A DNA stretch of 47,605 bases from Bacillota bacterium (GCA_021771115.1 JAETPP010000004.1:1-47605); one strand, 5' to 3'; counted from the stretch's first letter, positions 25,972 through 34,540 are shown. Translations and numbers: made by a program. Notes: generated by a model from the sequence alone, not told the origin.

Positions 25972-27240
25972 ACCGCCTCCGACGCGGCCTTCCGGCTGGT
26001 GGATTTATTGGAGCAAAGCGTTTCCATGGGAAAAAGCGTGGATTTCAGCAAATACACCTACCGCAATTTCGTGGACAGCGGCGCCCAGACGGAGGTTCAT
26101 AACTTTATCCAGTCCGCCTTGGACGTTTCCAAAAACGCCGTGCTTTCCTCCCAAAACCAGGCCATTTCCTGGGACGAAAGCGGCCTGAAGCTGCGGAAAT
26201 GGAAAAACGACCAAAACCACGAAGAGGGCTATGAGGACGACCAGCTTGCGCTGATTAACAACAACATTGTCTTTACGGACGATGGCTTCAAAACGGTGAA
26301 AATGGCGATTGGGCGTTTCGAGGACGAGACCCGTGGCCCCTGCTTCGGTATCGTAGCCCCGAATATCGTAGGCACCTTGCTGGCAGGGGAAAACCTGCGG
26401 ATCCAGACAAAGAACGAAGAGGGAAAGCCCATTGCCTTTCAGGTAGACGAAACCGGGGCGAAACTGTGTAACGCGGAGTTCAACATTTTCGCCAATGGAA
26501 ACCAGCTTTCCCTAAACCCGGATATCGGCATTGCCATGGGAAAAGAGCCGGTTTATACCAAAACAGAAAACGGCGTGGAGATCAAAAAAGAAAACGCCAG
26601 CTTCTATGTAAACATAGAAACTGGCGATGCGTACTTTAAAGGCGTGATACAGGCTGAAGATTATTTGGATGAGCACGGAACAAGCATGATTGAGACCCTA
26701 AAAGGAGAAACTCACTACAGATTCCAGCCGGAATATCTGAACCTTAAGGGCCTTACGATAAAAGACAACTCCGGAGCCACTACCTTCAAAATTGACCAGA
26801 ACGGTCATGTTACCATGCAGGGGGATATCACCATAAACAACGGCGCGCCCAACGGGACGTTTATTTCAGGAACCAATATCTATGCGCCAATGATCGAATC
26901 TCCCAAAATGATATGGTATCAGGATGATGGGAGCAAGCTTGGAGAAATGCGACAAACTTCGGGAGATGATGGAGTAAATAAGAATACCGTTTTATTGGGT
27001 ATTCTCTCAGAGAAAGGGATAACACTCCAGGCAGAAGATGGTGGGATGAGTTTTGGTGCATCAAAAGGTATTTGGTTTACAAACAATATTCACATGAAAG
27101 ACGGCGCCCATATCTATACGCATCTGACAAATGCAAATGGAGACGAACTTACTCTCACCGCATATTTGGGTGGGATTTCTGGCGAAATCAATCTGCTTAA
27201 AAATGCTGTGAAATCATTACAGGAGCAAATCTCCAATTAG
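25972..27240 (+). pseudogene. Phage tail / minor structural protein fragment lacking its 5' part
   Basis: The frame opens right after an in-frame TAA near 25970 and encodes about 420 residues, with no ribosome site at any early start. The opening FTASDAAFRLVDLLEQSVSMG already reads like the interior of a phage minor structural or tail-tip protein, and SKNAVLSSQNQAISWDESG is typical of that family. Later parts (VTMQGDITINNG, YFKGVIQAEDYL) resemble the beta-rich C-terminal part of siphophage tail proteins. A GTG at 25999 or ATG at 26026 could in principle start a shorter product. No other phage genes lie nearby. I read it as a relic of tail DNA. Confidence 0.65.
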
Positions 27241-27252
27241 AGAAGAAAAATT

Positions 27253-28308
27253 TTACCGCATATAGGGACGAAGATCTCCCATGTAAAAGGCATGCTGACC
27301 ATTTTTCGGGTCGTTAGGATAATAATGCAACCACAAGTCATTTCCATTACCGGTATTGTCAAAAGAATATCCCAGAATTACCCAGTTGGCGTCAGTAGTG
27401 CCTGTATAGTACCCCATTAGTGATGAAATATGGGTGATGGCATACAGACGTAAAGTGCTTATCCCTGTAGCAAGAATCGCTTCCATTTTAGTCCTGTCAT
27501 AACTAGCTCCATCTACATACATAGCGATACTATGTTCTGCTTTAATTTTCATGTTTGGAAACATATCCACGAATTCCTGATAAGTCAGCGCTCCCTCCGG
27601 CAGATCGTCAGGGGTGGGGTCAACAAAGGTGGGGTCAAAATCGGGGTCGGCCTCTACTTCGGTATTTTCCAGAATGGGGTCGGCGTTTACCGCCACCTGG
27701 GCCACTTCGCAGCGCTTTGCCGCGCTGCCGGGCTTCAGTTTCCCGTCACTGCCGTTCACCACCTTGTGGGTCACCGCCCACTGCATGGCCTCCTTCGCCC
27801 AGCTGGAAACGGAGGAAGCATCGGGGAACTGAGAAAGGATGCTGCTGTCAAAAGAAGTGTCGTTCCCGGTTTTCTTGGCGTAGTTGTACATGATGAGGGC
27901 CATTTGCTCTCTCGTCACGTTCTTTTCCGGGGCGAATTTTCCATCGCCCACGCCGGAGATCAATTCCGCACGGTAAGCCCACTCCACGGCGAGAGCGTAC
28001 CACTGGTTCTTGTTTACATCGGAAAAGCTGCTTTTCCCCGTCCAGGTGGGCTTCTCAAAGTTTGAAGTTTTATTGGAGAGCACCTGCACAAACATGGCCC
28101 TGGTCATAGGCGCGTTGGGGGAAAAGGTGGTTGCCCCGGTGCCGTTAAAGAGCCCGTTTTCGTAAGCATAGGTCACAGCGTTTTTATACCACGCGCCGTC
28201 CGGCACATCGGTAAAAGGCAGCCCCGCCGCGGAAGCGGGCAAAGCCAGCGTACCCAGCAAAAGCGCGGCCATCAACAAACAAGAAAGGAGCCTGCAAAAA
28301 ACCTTCAT
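27253..28308 (-). CDS. Secreted S-layer-homology (SLH) protein
   Basis: This 351-residue exported protein has a signal peptide ending ASA near residue 28. Three SLH repeats then cover about 30-215: FTDVPDGAWYKNAVTYAYE, FSDVNKNQWYALAVEWAYR, and FPDASSVSSWAKEAMQWAV. SLH triplets bind pyruvylated secondary cell-wall polymers, so it should sit on the cell surface. After a proline/aspartate-rich linker (DPDFDPTFVDPTPDD) comes a C-terminal region of about 115 residues with no domain I recognise. ATG 28308 follows AGGAGG by 8 nt. Its stop is only 12 bp from the stop of the converging phage-tail fragment. Confidence 0.92.
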   Translation of the reverse strand: MKVFCRLLSCLLMAALLLGTLALPASAAGLPFTDVPDGAWYKNAVTYAYENGLFNGTGATTFSPNAPMTRAMFVQVLSNKTSNFEKPTWTGKSSFSDVNKNQWYALAVEWAYRAELISGVGDGKFAPEKNVTREQMALIMYNYAKKTGNDTSFDSSILSQFPDASSVSSWAKEAMQWAVTHKVVNGSDGKLKPGSAAKRCEVAQVAVNADPILENTEVEADPDFDPTFVDPTPDDLPEGALTYQEFVDMFPNMKIKAEHSIAMYVDGASYDRTKMEAILATGISTLRLYAITHISSLMGYYTGTTDANWVILGYSFDNTGNGNDLWLHYYPNDPKNGQHAFYMGDLRPYMR

Positions 28309-28463
28309 GAACAATTCCTCCTAAACTTCAAAATAGCGAACCTTTTCCACCGAAGCGTTCTTTCCGCTTCCATTTGTTCTATAAAAAAGTATACATTCTT
28401 TTTCCAGCATTTGCAAGCCGGTTTCAAAATTTATCCGCAAAAGGGAAAAAACCAAGTAAAAGT

Positions 28464-29060
28464 ACCATGCGTTAGCGTGGTGTAGGGTTGTAGTCACCCG
28501 CAGGAAGCGGCATAGAATCGCTGGCTTTCAATCCCCTTAGTCACGGCTTCGCCGTGACAGCTCCCCTTATAAATAAGGGGAGCCTAAGGACACTTTTGTT
28601 TTGTGGAATAACCAGAAAAGAAACAGTAAACTAAAAAGAACGTTAAGCCTCCCCTTGCTCCGCAAGGGAAGGTGGCATGCGCCAGCATGACGGAAGGGAT
28701 AGTCACACGCAGGAAGCAGCATAAAGCCGCAACATGGAACCCTCCAGTCACGGCTTCGCCGCGACAGCCCCCCTTTCAGGGGGGCCAAGAGTAGCAGCTA
28801 TATTCAGCTTACTGCCCTAACAGCAGAAACCCTTGCCTCCCCTGAAGAGGGGAAACAGCCTGCTTTGCAGCCTGCGGGGACCATGCGTTAGCATGGTGGA
28901 CGGGTTGTAGTCACACGCAGAAAGCAGCATAAAGCCGCAACGTAGAACCCTCCAGTCACGGCTTCGCCGCGACAGCCCCCCTTTCAGGGGGGCCAAGAGT
29001 AGCAGCTATATTCAGCTTACTGCCCTAACAGCAGAAAACCCTTGGCTCCCCTGAAAGGGG
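28464..29060. repeat. Repeat field with a 208-bp direct repeat and GC-rich palindromes
   Basis: The block starting TAGTCACACGC at 28700 recurs almost identically at 28908, a 208-bp period over roughly 140 bp. Each unit holds the palindrome GTCACGGCTTCGCCGCGAC and the hairpin CCCCCTTTCAGGGGGG. A degenerate third relative begins near 28464 with ACCATGCGTTAGCGTGG and GTCACGGCTTCGCCGTGAC. The remaining stretch to 29265 carries no gene I can support. Confidence 0.85.
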
Positions 29061-29265
29061 GGCCAAGGGTGGGAGCCAAACTATAGGGGATCTCTAAAAG
29101 CTCAAGAAAACTTATTCGTAAAGCCTGTAGAAGACCGATTTATCCGTATGGTTTCATCGGAATAATGGGTTTTTAGAGGTTACCTATAATTTATCGAATT
29201 CCGCTCTGTCTGTGATCCTGAGAAGAAGCAATGTTTTCTTTTTGAGAAATAGCTTTAGGGCGGAT

Positions 29266-30231
29266 CTAAAGCTCATCCACAAAATAAGCATTGGTTCCGG
29301 CGTAGAGGCCGGAGTGGTCGCGGACCATGATGCGGAACCAGCCTTCTTTTCCGGTGAGGGGGAATTCCGCATGGGTCAGGGACTCTCCCGGGTTACCCAT
29401 GGCCTTATAGCTGTCCCGGCCCTCCTGGATCACGAAGATCCTTTGCACGGGGGAGGTGTTCACGGAAAGCACGCCGTCCTTCAGGAAAACGCCCCGGAGC
29501 TCCGGCCCCATGGACCAGTAGAAGCGGCCTGCCCGCAGGGCGGAGATCACGCTTTGGTATTCCAGCTTTTCGGCGGCGATCTGCACATAGCCGCCGCGGG
29601 CGTCGCACATGGGGTGGTGAGGGGGATAATAATTGTGATTGTCGTCTGTTGCCAGCGCCGCCAATCTTTGACCGGCCCGGAGCATTTCATCGTAAGACTG
29701 AGGGTGGAAGCCGTCCATCCCGTCCACCTCGCTGCTGTGATTATAAATCTCCATGGCGAACAGCCCCCGAAGCCCTTCGTAATCCGCACAGGTCTGCAAG
29801 GACCAGTAGGGGTGGTTGTAGCACACCAGGAAGCCCAGCTCGTTCATTTCCTGAATGTACCGGTTCAACCCCTCCAGATCTTCGTAGGGAGTGCCGGGGT
29901 GGGGGCTTGCTTCCTTTTGTTCCCGGTTTTTCGCGGGATCGGTATCATAGAGGTTCAGGTGGTAGGTTTTAAGCCTGGGCCAGTCCTTTTCCGGCGTTTC
30001 TTCCTCTGTTAAAGAAACCTCGTAGGCCGCCAGCGCCAGAAAATTTTCGTCGTCCAGCTCCCGGCGCCAGCTGTACTGCTCATGCTCGGTAAAAGCGATG
30101 ATGGAATAGCCCCGCTCCTGATAAAGCCGTTTCACTTCCTCCGGAGTCAGCTTTCCATCGGAAAAGGTGGTGTGGCAATGGAGATTTGCCTTGTAGTAGC
30201 CGGTTTCCGGCAGAAGGATCTGATCTTTCAT
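29266..30231 (-). CDS. PHP-domain metal-dependent phosphoesterase
   Basis: This 321-residue protein is a PHP-domain hydrolase. The metal ligands are visible as H18 and H20 in NLHCHTTFSDG, D25, H50 in AFTEHEQYS, a later YNHPYW histidine and an ATDDNHNY aspartate/histidine pair. PHP enzymes cleave phosphate esters using two or three metal ions. The last 90 residues form a beta-rich tail absent from the smallest PHP proteins. ATG overlaps the stop of the GH125 gene by 4 nt, so it is co-translated with an exo-alpha-mannosidase. A role on a phosphorylated mannose-containing glycan or sugar is inferred from this linkage only. Confidence 0.88.
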   Translation of the reverse strand: MKDQILLPETGYYKANLHCHTTFSDGKLTPEEVKRLYQERGYSIIAFTEHEQYSWRRELDDENFLALAAYEVSLTEEETPEKDWPRLKTYHLNLYDTDPAKNREQKEASPHPGTPYEDLEGLNRYIQEMNELGFLVCYNHPYWSLQTCADYEGLRGLFAMEIYNHSSEVDGMDGFHPQSYDEMLRAGQRLAALATDDNHNYYPPHHPMCDARGGYVQIAAEKLEYQSVISALRAGRFYWSMGPELRGVFLKDGVLSVNTSPVQRIFVIQEGRDSYKAMGNPGESLTHAEFPLTGKEGWFRIMVRDHSGLYAGTNAYFVDEL

Positions 30232-31514
30232 TCAGCTGTTACCTCTCTTTCCAGCATTTGCGCGAACAGGGAATTCGCCCAGGCGAACCAGGGGCGGGTG
30301 AATTTCGAGGGATCGTTGGCGTCAAAGCCCTCGTGCATGAAATTGGTCCCGGCGTGGGTGCGGGCCAGCATGGCAAGGCATTCCCGCTTCTCCGCGGGGT
30401 CGATGCTGGTCAGGATCTGCATGGTAAGCCCGATATGCCAGATGTACCCCGGAGGCGTGTGGGGGCTGCCGATCCCCCTTGCCGCCGTGCCGCTGACATA
30501 ATAGGGGTTATCCTCCGAAAGAAGAAACCGCCGGGTGTTTTGATAGATCGGGTCGGCGGCGCTTCGGTAGCCCAGATAGGGGATGGAAAGCAGGCTGGGG
30601 GAGTTGGCGTCGTCCATCAGGTTGTAGTTTCCAAAGCCGTCGGTCTCATAGGCGTAAATTTTTCCGTATTTGGGATGCTCCACCACGCCGTAGGCTTCGA
30701 TACCGTCCTCGATTTCGGCGGCCAGCTTCAGGCAGCCGGCGCTGAGGGCGGCATCTTCATATCCTGCGGTACACAGCTCCGCCGCTTTTCGAAGGGCCAC
30801 AACGGCCATCATGTTGGAGGGAAGCAGGAAACCGAATTTGCAGGAATCGTCGGAAGGCCGGAAGCCGGACCAGGTCATGCCCGTGAAATTCACCGGACGG
30901 CCCTTGCCGTTCATGGGCAGGGTATCGCTGGGCGCCCAGGCGTTTTCCCGGATAAACCAGTAGGGGGAATCCGTCATGTGGCGCTGCTCCACGCGGAAGG
31001 TGTGAAGAATGGTGCGAATCATTTCCCGAAGCTCCGGCGTGAAGATAGAGCGGTCTTCGGTAACGCTGAAATACTCGTGGGCAAAATACAGCGGGGCGCA
31101 GAGGGAATCTACCTCATACTTTCTCTCCCAGATCCAGCCGCTGGAAAAATCGCTTCGGTCATTTTCACTGTAGCCCTTTTCCTGCTCCCGGCTGTTGAAG
31201 GCGTTGGTATAGGGATCTAGATTTACATAAAACACCTGCTTTGCCAGGACGCTTCGCAAAATCTCCCGCAGGCTCTCATCCTCCGCCGCGTATTTGAGGT
31301 ACGGCTTCAGCTGGGCGGCGCTGTCTCTGAGCCACATGGCGGGAATATCCCCGGTGATCACAAAATAGCTGCCGTCGGAAAGCTGTGTCACAGTGGTTTC
31401 CATAGTATTGAGAAAGCATTGCCTGGCTAGAGGAGCCAGATCAGGATACACTTCCCGCGTGCGCTGCTCCAGCTCCTGCGCTTTTTGCAGCAATATGTTC
31501 GGAATGGGAGTCAT
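30228..31514 (-). CDS. GH125 exo-alpha-1,6-mannosidase
   Basis: This 428-residue cytoplasmic enzyme matches GH125 (formerly DUF1237), which removes terminal alpha-1,6-linked mannose from N-glycan or mannan oligosaccharides by an inverting mechanism. Family stretches include FVITGDIPAMWLRDSAAQ, DPYTNAFN, WERKYEVDSLCAPL, the acid region TWSGFRPSDDSCKFGF, and the late MHEGFDANDP plus FAWANSLF with the likely base Glu. The length is typical. The start MTPIPNILL at 31514 was chosen because the upstream extension overlaps an unrelated gene. Its TGA overlaps the PHP gene (ATGA). No ABC importer for mannosides is next to it. Confidence 0.92.
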   Translation of the reverse strand: MTPIPNILLQKAQELEQRTREVYPDLAPLARQCFLNTMETTVTQLSDGSYFVITGDIPAMWLRDSAAQLKPYLKYAAEDESLREILRSVLAKQVFYVNLDPYTNAFNSREQEKGYSENDRSDFSSGWIWERKYEVDSLCAPLYFAHEYFSVTEDRSIFTPELREMIRTILHTFRVEQRHMTDSPYWFIRENAWAPSDTLPMNGKGRPVNFTGMTWSGFRPSDDSCKFGFLLPSNMMAVVALRKAAELCTAGYEDAALSAGCLKLAAEIEDGIEAYGVVEHPKYGKIYAYETDGFGNYNLMDDANSPSLLSIPYLGYRSAADPIYQNTRRFLLSEDNPYYVSGTAARGIGSPHTPPGYIWHIGLTMQILTSIDPAEKRECLAMLARTHAGTNFMHEGFDANDPSKFTRPWFAWANSLFAQMLEREVTAE

Positions 31515-31585
31515 TCGGAGTAAACCTTCTTTCTGAAAATATTGGCCGGTCAATAAAATGCGGTAAACGCCTCTGGCTTTACCGC

Positions 31586-31864
31586 CTAAACATAAGTAAT
31601 GTCTTTCTGTTCCAGGCTCTCCCAATCGTCCTGAAGCATTTTTTTAACGCCCCGGTAGGTGATTTTTGCGGGGACAACCTTACAAAGAAAGGGAGAATCT
31701 GGGTTTAAGGTAACAAGAACGACCTGCTCTGCGGCATGAAAGGATAATTGATGGATCTCCGTGTAGAGGACGAGATCCGACTGGCTGGCAAGGGCGTTTT
31801 CCAGCTGCTCCCGAAAGGTTTTATCCCGCCAGGCTGTTAAAATGAAATCAAAGGTCCAAACCAT
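31586..31864 (-). CDS. Conserved-looking small protein of unknown function
   Basis: This 92-residue protein starts MVWTFDFILTAWRDKTFRE and ends LEQKDITYV. I do not recognise a family. It is soluble, slightly acidic, and mixed alpha/beta in prediction by eye, with alternating hydrophobic strands (DLVLYTEIHQLSF, VVLVTLNPDSPF). ATG 31864 has a well-placed GGGAGG site, which supports it as a real gene. A GCGGTAAA/TTTACCGC hairpin at about 31560-31585 follows its stop and could end its transcript, separating it from GH125. No functional inference is justified. Confidence 0.6.
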   Translation of the reverse strand: MVWTFDFILTAWRDKTFREQLENALASQSDLVLYTEIHQLSFHAAEQVVLVTLNPDSPFLCKVVPAKITYRGVKKMLQDDWESLEQKDITYV

Positions 31865-32004
31865 ATACGCTACCTCCCGTTGATTTCCCTTGTTGTTCAG
31901 CAGTATAGCACAGCTGCAAAAGTGAATCAAGCGGCATTCTTTTTCTCCGGAAAACTTCTCTTAATTTGAAATGCAGCTTCAGGTTTTGTTTTAGGCATAA
32001 AGAA

Positions 32005-32032
32005 AGAGAGCGGCTCTAAAAGTCAGCTCTCT
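32005..32032 (-). terminator. Terminator after the GNAT gene
   Basis: AGAGAGC and GCTCTCT-type arms form an imperfect stem. On the minus strand it is followed by TTTCTTT. It lies about 22 bp beyond the acetyltransferase stop and its surroundings resemble the region next to tRNA-Leu at 34272-34366. Confidence 0.7.
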
Positions 32033-32053
32033 GTTTTAGCTTTCCTTTACGGA

Positions 32054-32626
32054 TCATTTCTGCCGTTTTAATCGAAAGGTCAATCCATCGTATTTCTCTC
32101 CATTGACTTCCCGCGTGCCGATACTGCGGCCGCATTCCTGAAAGCCGAGCTTTTCAGCACAATGGATCATACGGACATTGCCAGACCAGGTTTGCGTGTA
32201 GAGCTCATCTTCTCCGTTTTCAAAATTGTAATTCATGAAAGCGCGGAGAGCATTTGTGCCGATGCCGTTTCCCCAAACATCGCTTTCACAAATATCAATG
32301 CCAACAGCGCGATGAGCGGTTTGGCCTTCCGCGGTCCTACCGATCCATTTGTAATTCTCATCGATCGAATAGGAGCTTACCCAGCCAATGTGCCTGCCGT
32401 TCCGTTCGATCTCAAACTTCCAACGGCGGGCATCATCGGGAAGTTCCTTCACAGACTCATAATATTTCCGCCAAGAGGCGCGCTCTGCTTCTTCGTCCGA
32501 GTCGATAGACTCCCACGGAGCATCAGTTTTTGACCATTCTGTTTCGGTGGTAAACCAACGCACATAGTCTTCAATATCAGACTCTGCCATATCCCGAAGG
32601 CAAATATTTTCAAATTCGATTTTCAT
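32054..32626 (-). CDS. GNAT acetyltransferase, RimJ/RimL-like
   Basis: This 190-residue enzyme belongs to the GNAT fold, transferring acetyl from acetyl-CoA to an amine. The N-terminal strand ICLRDMAESDIEDYVRWF is typical of the RimJ/RimL group. The core contains AVGIDICESDVWGNGIGTNALRAF-type motif A, with the VWGNGIGTNAL acetyl-CoA loop, and the C-terminal CAEKLGFQECGRSIGTR strand. It is a single gene with its own terminator. Candidates for its substrate include ribosomal proteins, antibiotics or nucleotides; sequence does not decide. Confidence 0.9.
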   Translation of the reverse strand: MKIEFENICLRDMAESDIEDYVRWFTTETEWSKTDAPWESIDSDEEAERASWRKYYESVKELPDDARRWKFEIERNGRHIGWVSSYSIDENYKWIGRTAEGQTAHRAVGIDICESDVWGNGIGTNALRAFMNYNFENGEDELYTQTWSGNVRMIHCAEKLGFQECGRSIGTREVNGEKYDGLTFRLKRQK

Positions 32627-32756
32627 GATGCTTTTCCTTTCAGAATTAAACGAGGTGTTTCTATAGATACTCGATCCCTCTGCCGAATTATGGCATGTTT
32701 TGTGTCACATATTTGCATCTGCTTTAGAAAACTTATACCATGCCAATGCCTCAGCG

Positions 32757-33650
32757 TCAGTCCTTTGCATCCGGCTCGGCGTCATCTTGTTCCGTAACCA
32801 CGCCTTCGATCATATCGGTGACGACCTGATGGAGCTGGGCGGCATTTTGAGAGGTAATGACCGGAACTCCTGTTCTGGATTCCACCGCACGGCGCGCCTC
32901 ACCGGCGGCAGCTCCACCTTCTCGCGCCACATTCAGGTTTTCGGCAAAGGAAGAAGGATCGCGCTGTTTTGAAATCTCTGTGGTCGTCGCCTCCGCCAGC
33001 ATATTTAAAACCAACTCCAGCGTGGTCATATTGTCACGGAGGTTTTCCTTGGTCAGCCCCTTGAGGTTCTTATATTGCCGAGTCGTCATGCCGGACCATG
33101 CGCGGGAGATCTCATCGGTGAGGGTGGCATATTCAGTGCCCTTCTGAACGCCGTGGGCATCCCATTCGTCAGTCAGCTCCTTGCGGACCTGGATCGCTTG
33201 AAGCCGCTGGTTGATCCACTCGCGGCTGTAGCCCTTCCGCAGATAGGTCGTCAACGCCCGTTCGATGGTCAATTCGGGGTCGATGGTTTCCTCAATACGC
33301 TCTCGGCCCACTTCTGCCAGCCAGAGTTTGAAGGGCTCGGCTTTCGGTGAAGGGATGGATTGAATAATGCGGAGAAGCTGCTGGGTGTCGGCTACGTCGG
33401 TATTATAGCGTTTACCGTCTTTAGGGGATGTCATTTTCAGTTGGTTACACTCTGTAACCAACTGACTTCCTTCTTTGGCAAGGCGGTTTTTTAGTACCTT
33501 CCAGTAGTTTCTGGCTCCATCATAGCTGACCTGCTCCGTCAGCACCGCCACCACATCGACAATGGAAAAATACCATTCTTCTTTTTTCTCATCCCACGCA
33601 GTGCGGATCCGTTTATCCTCAAAAAGCTGAATTTTATCGTTCTGTTCCAT
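32757..33650 (-). CDS. BRO-N domain antirepressor-like protein
   Basis: This 297-residue protein has an N-terminal BRO/Bro-N domain (IQLFEDKRIRTAWDEKKEEW, then FSIVDVVAVLT and YWKVLKNRLAKEG, ending near residue 105 with LAEVGRERIEE). BRO-N proteins are mostly phage or mobile-element DNA-binding antirepressors. The region after it is helical and includes LTTYLRKGYSREWINQRLQ, a stretch seen in many stand-alone bacterial relatives sometimes annotated as DNA-damage-inducible or phage antirepressor proteins. ATG 33650 was chosen; the 120-residue extension upstream is not conserved in style. It sits alone between a GNAT gene and a structured region next to tRNA-Leu, consistent with mobile origin. 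Confidence 0.85.
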   Translation of the reverse strand: MEQNDKIQLFEDKRIRTAWDEKKEEWYFSIVDVVAVLTEQVSYDGARNYWKVLKNRLAKEGSQLVTECNQLKMTSPKDGKRYNTDVADTQQLLRIIQSIPSPKAEPFKLWLAEVGRERIEETIDPELTIERALTTYLRKGYSREWINQRLQAIQVRKELTDEWDAHGVQKGTEYATLTDEISRAWSGMTTRQYKNLKGLTKENLRDNMTTLELVLNMLAEATTTEISKQRDPSSFAENLNVAREGGAAAGEARRAVESRTGVPVITSQNAAQLHQVVTDMIEGVVTEQDDAEPDAKD

Positions 33651-33852
33651 GATGCTGCACCCCCGTTTCTCTGATCTTCTGGTCTGGGTTTTATTATACG
33701 GCATTTTCAGTGGAAGCGCAATGATAATTCTGGAACAAATAAGGTACATTCTCACCAAGCACTGAACGATAAGACATAGAGGTGTTTGAGGATTGCGATA
33801 GGTCTGTTTTATCGAAAAGCAGGACTCATTAATCTTGGTGCAGTGTGACAAA

Positions 33853-33881
33853 AAAGTCCTTCTGCAAAGCAGAAGGACTTT
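33853..33881 (-). terminator. Orphan perfect hairpin terminator
   Basis: AAAGTCCTTCTGC pairs perfectly with GCAGAAGGACTTT, and on the minus strand a run of T follows. No gene ends directly upstream, so it may end an unrecognised transcript coming from 33900-34320. A second smaller hairpin, GGAAGTTTTGC/CAAAACTTCC, is adjacent at about 33884-33907. Confidence 0.75.
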
Positions 33882-33976
33882 CTGGAAGTTTTGCAGGCAA
33901 AACTTCCGCCGGTTACTGCGAATACAAAATAGAAGTCCTTTGCCCTTACCCGAAAAAAGTTGGTAGCGCAATGGAG

Positions 33977-34147
33977 CCGTCGTGAGGTCTCGCCTGTCGG
34001 CTCGGTCAGTTTGCACCAGCGTTCCACCGGAATGCGCTCACCGTTTACAAGCGAACAGGCGCAGCAAGCGTGACTTTTTTTCGGCGAGGGGGAAGCTGTC
34101 CGGTGGACAGCGTTCTGACCCGACCGAGCCGACAGGCGAGAGACGGC
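33977..34147. repeat. 171-bp imperfect inverted repeat
   Basis: The left arm GCCGTC...CTCGCCTGTCGGCTCGGTCAG (33977-34010) faces CTGACCCGACCGAGCCGACA...GACGGC (34115-34147). Inner pairs also exist (GTTCCACCGGA with TCCGGTGGAC). The arms enclose about 100 bp without a convincing gene. It may be a small mobile element or a structured RNA. The rest of 33651-33850 shows nothing clear. Confidence 0.75.
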
Positions 34148-34326
34148 AATCCGAACGGTGAAGCCTCATTTTGCGCAGAAAAATGCGGCGAACCACAAGG
34201 ATTCGCCGCGACGTGGTGCAGGTGAGCAGGCCAAAAGCTTCTTCGCTTTGCTCATCAGCTTTCCGAAAGTTTTCCTGCGGAAAACTTCTCTCATTAAAAT
34301 GCAGGTTCAAGCCCTATCTTAAAACG

Positions 34327-34366
34327 AAGAAAGAGAGTCAACCACAAGGGTCGTCTCTCTTTCTTT
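34327..34366 (-). terminator. Terminator of tRNA-Leu
   Basis: AAGAAAGAGAG pairs with CTCTCTTTCTT around an interior containing AACCACAAGGG. It begins 1 nt after the CCA end of the tRNA and has a T-rich tail on the minus strand. Confidence 0.85.
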
Positions 34367-34453
34367 TGGTGCAGGTGACAGGACTTGAACCTGCATGAAC
34401 TTGCGCTCATATGGACCTGAACCATACGCGTCTGCCAATTCCGCCACACCTGC
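34367..34453 (-). tRNA. tRNA-Leu (anticodon CAG)
   Basis: The minus strand folds as an 87-nt class II tRNA with a long variable arm and an encoded CCA end. The acceptor arms GCAGGTG and CACCTGC pair; the anticodon arm is TATGG-TTCAGGT-CCATA, giving CAG, which reads CUG. The T-arm contains the GGTTCAAGTCC loop and the D-loop has GGCAGACGC, typical of leucine tRNAs. It has its own consensus promoter at 34541-34569 and terminator at 34327-34366. Confidence 0.96.
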
Positions 34454-34540
34454 ATTTGTGTTCCATATTTTTACACGGGTGGAACCCCCGAGGCGGGCAA
34501 CTAAGCTGATCCGCAAACACTCTTTTTTGAGTGCTTGACT

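Noticed and set aside
28567-28788. 73-residue minus-strand ORF in the repeat field
   Set aside because: It lies across palindromic repeats, has no ribosome site and no family-like stretch.
28700-29047. CRISPR array
   Set aside because: The period is 208 bp with long repeats and only two or three units; no short repeats with unique spacers and no cas genes.
33809-34310. Two minus-strand ORFs of 72 and 90 residues
   Set aside because: They run through the inverted repeat and hairpins with low-complexity composition and no ribosome site; better explained as non-coding structure.
34319-34516. 65-residue minus ORF covering tRNA-Leu
   Set aside because: It is simply the translation of the tRNA gene and its flanks.
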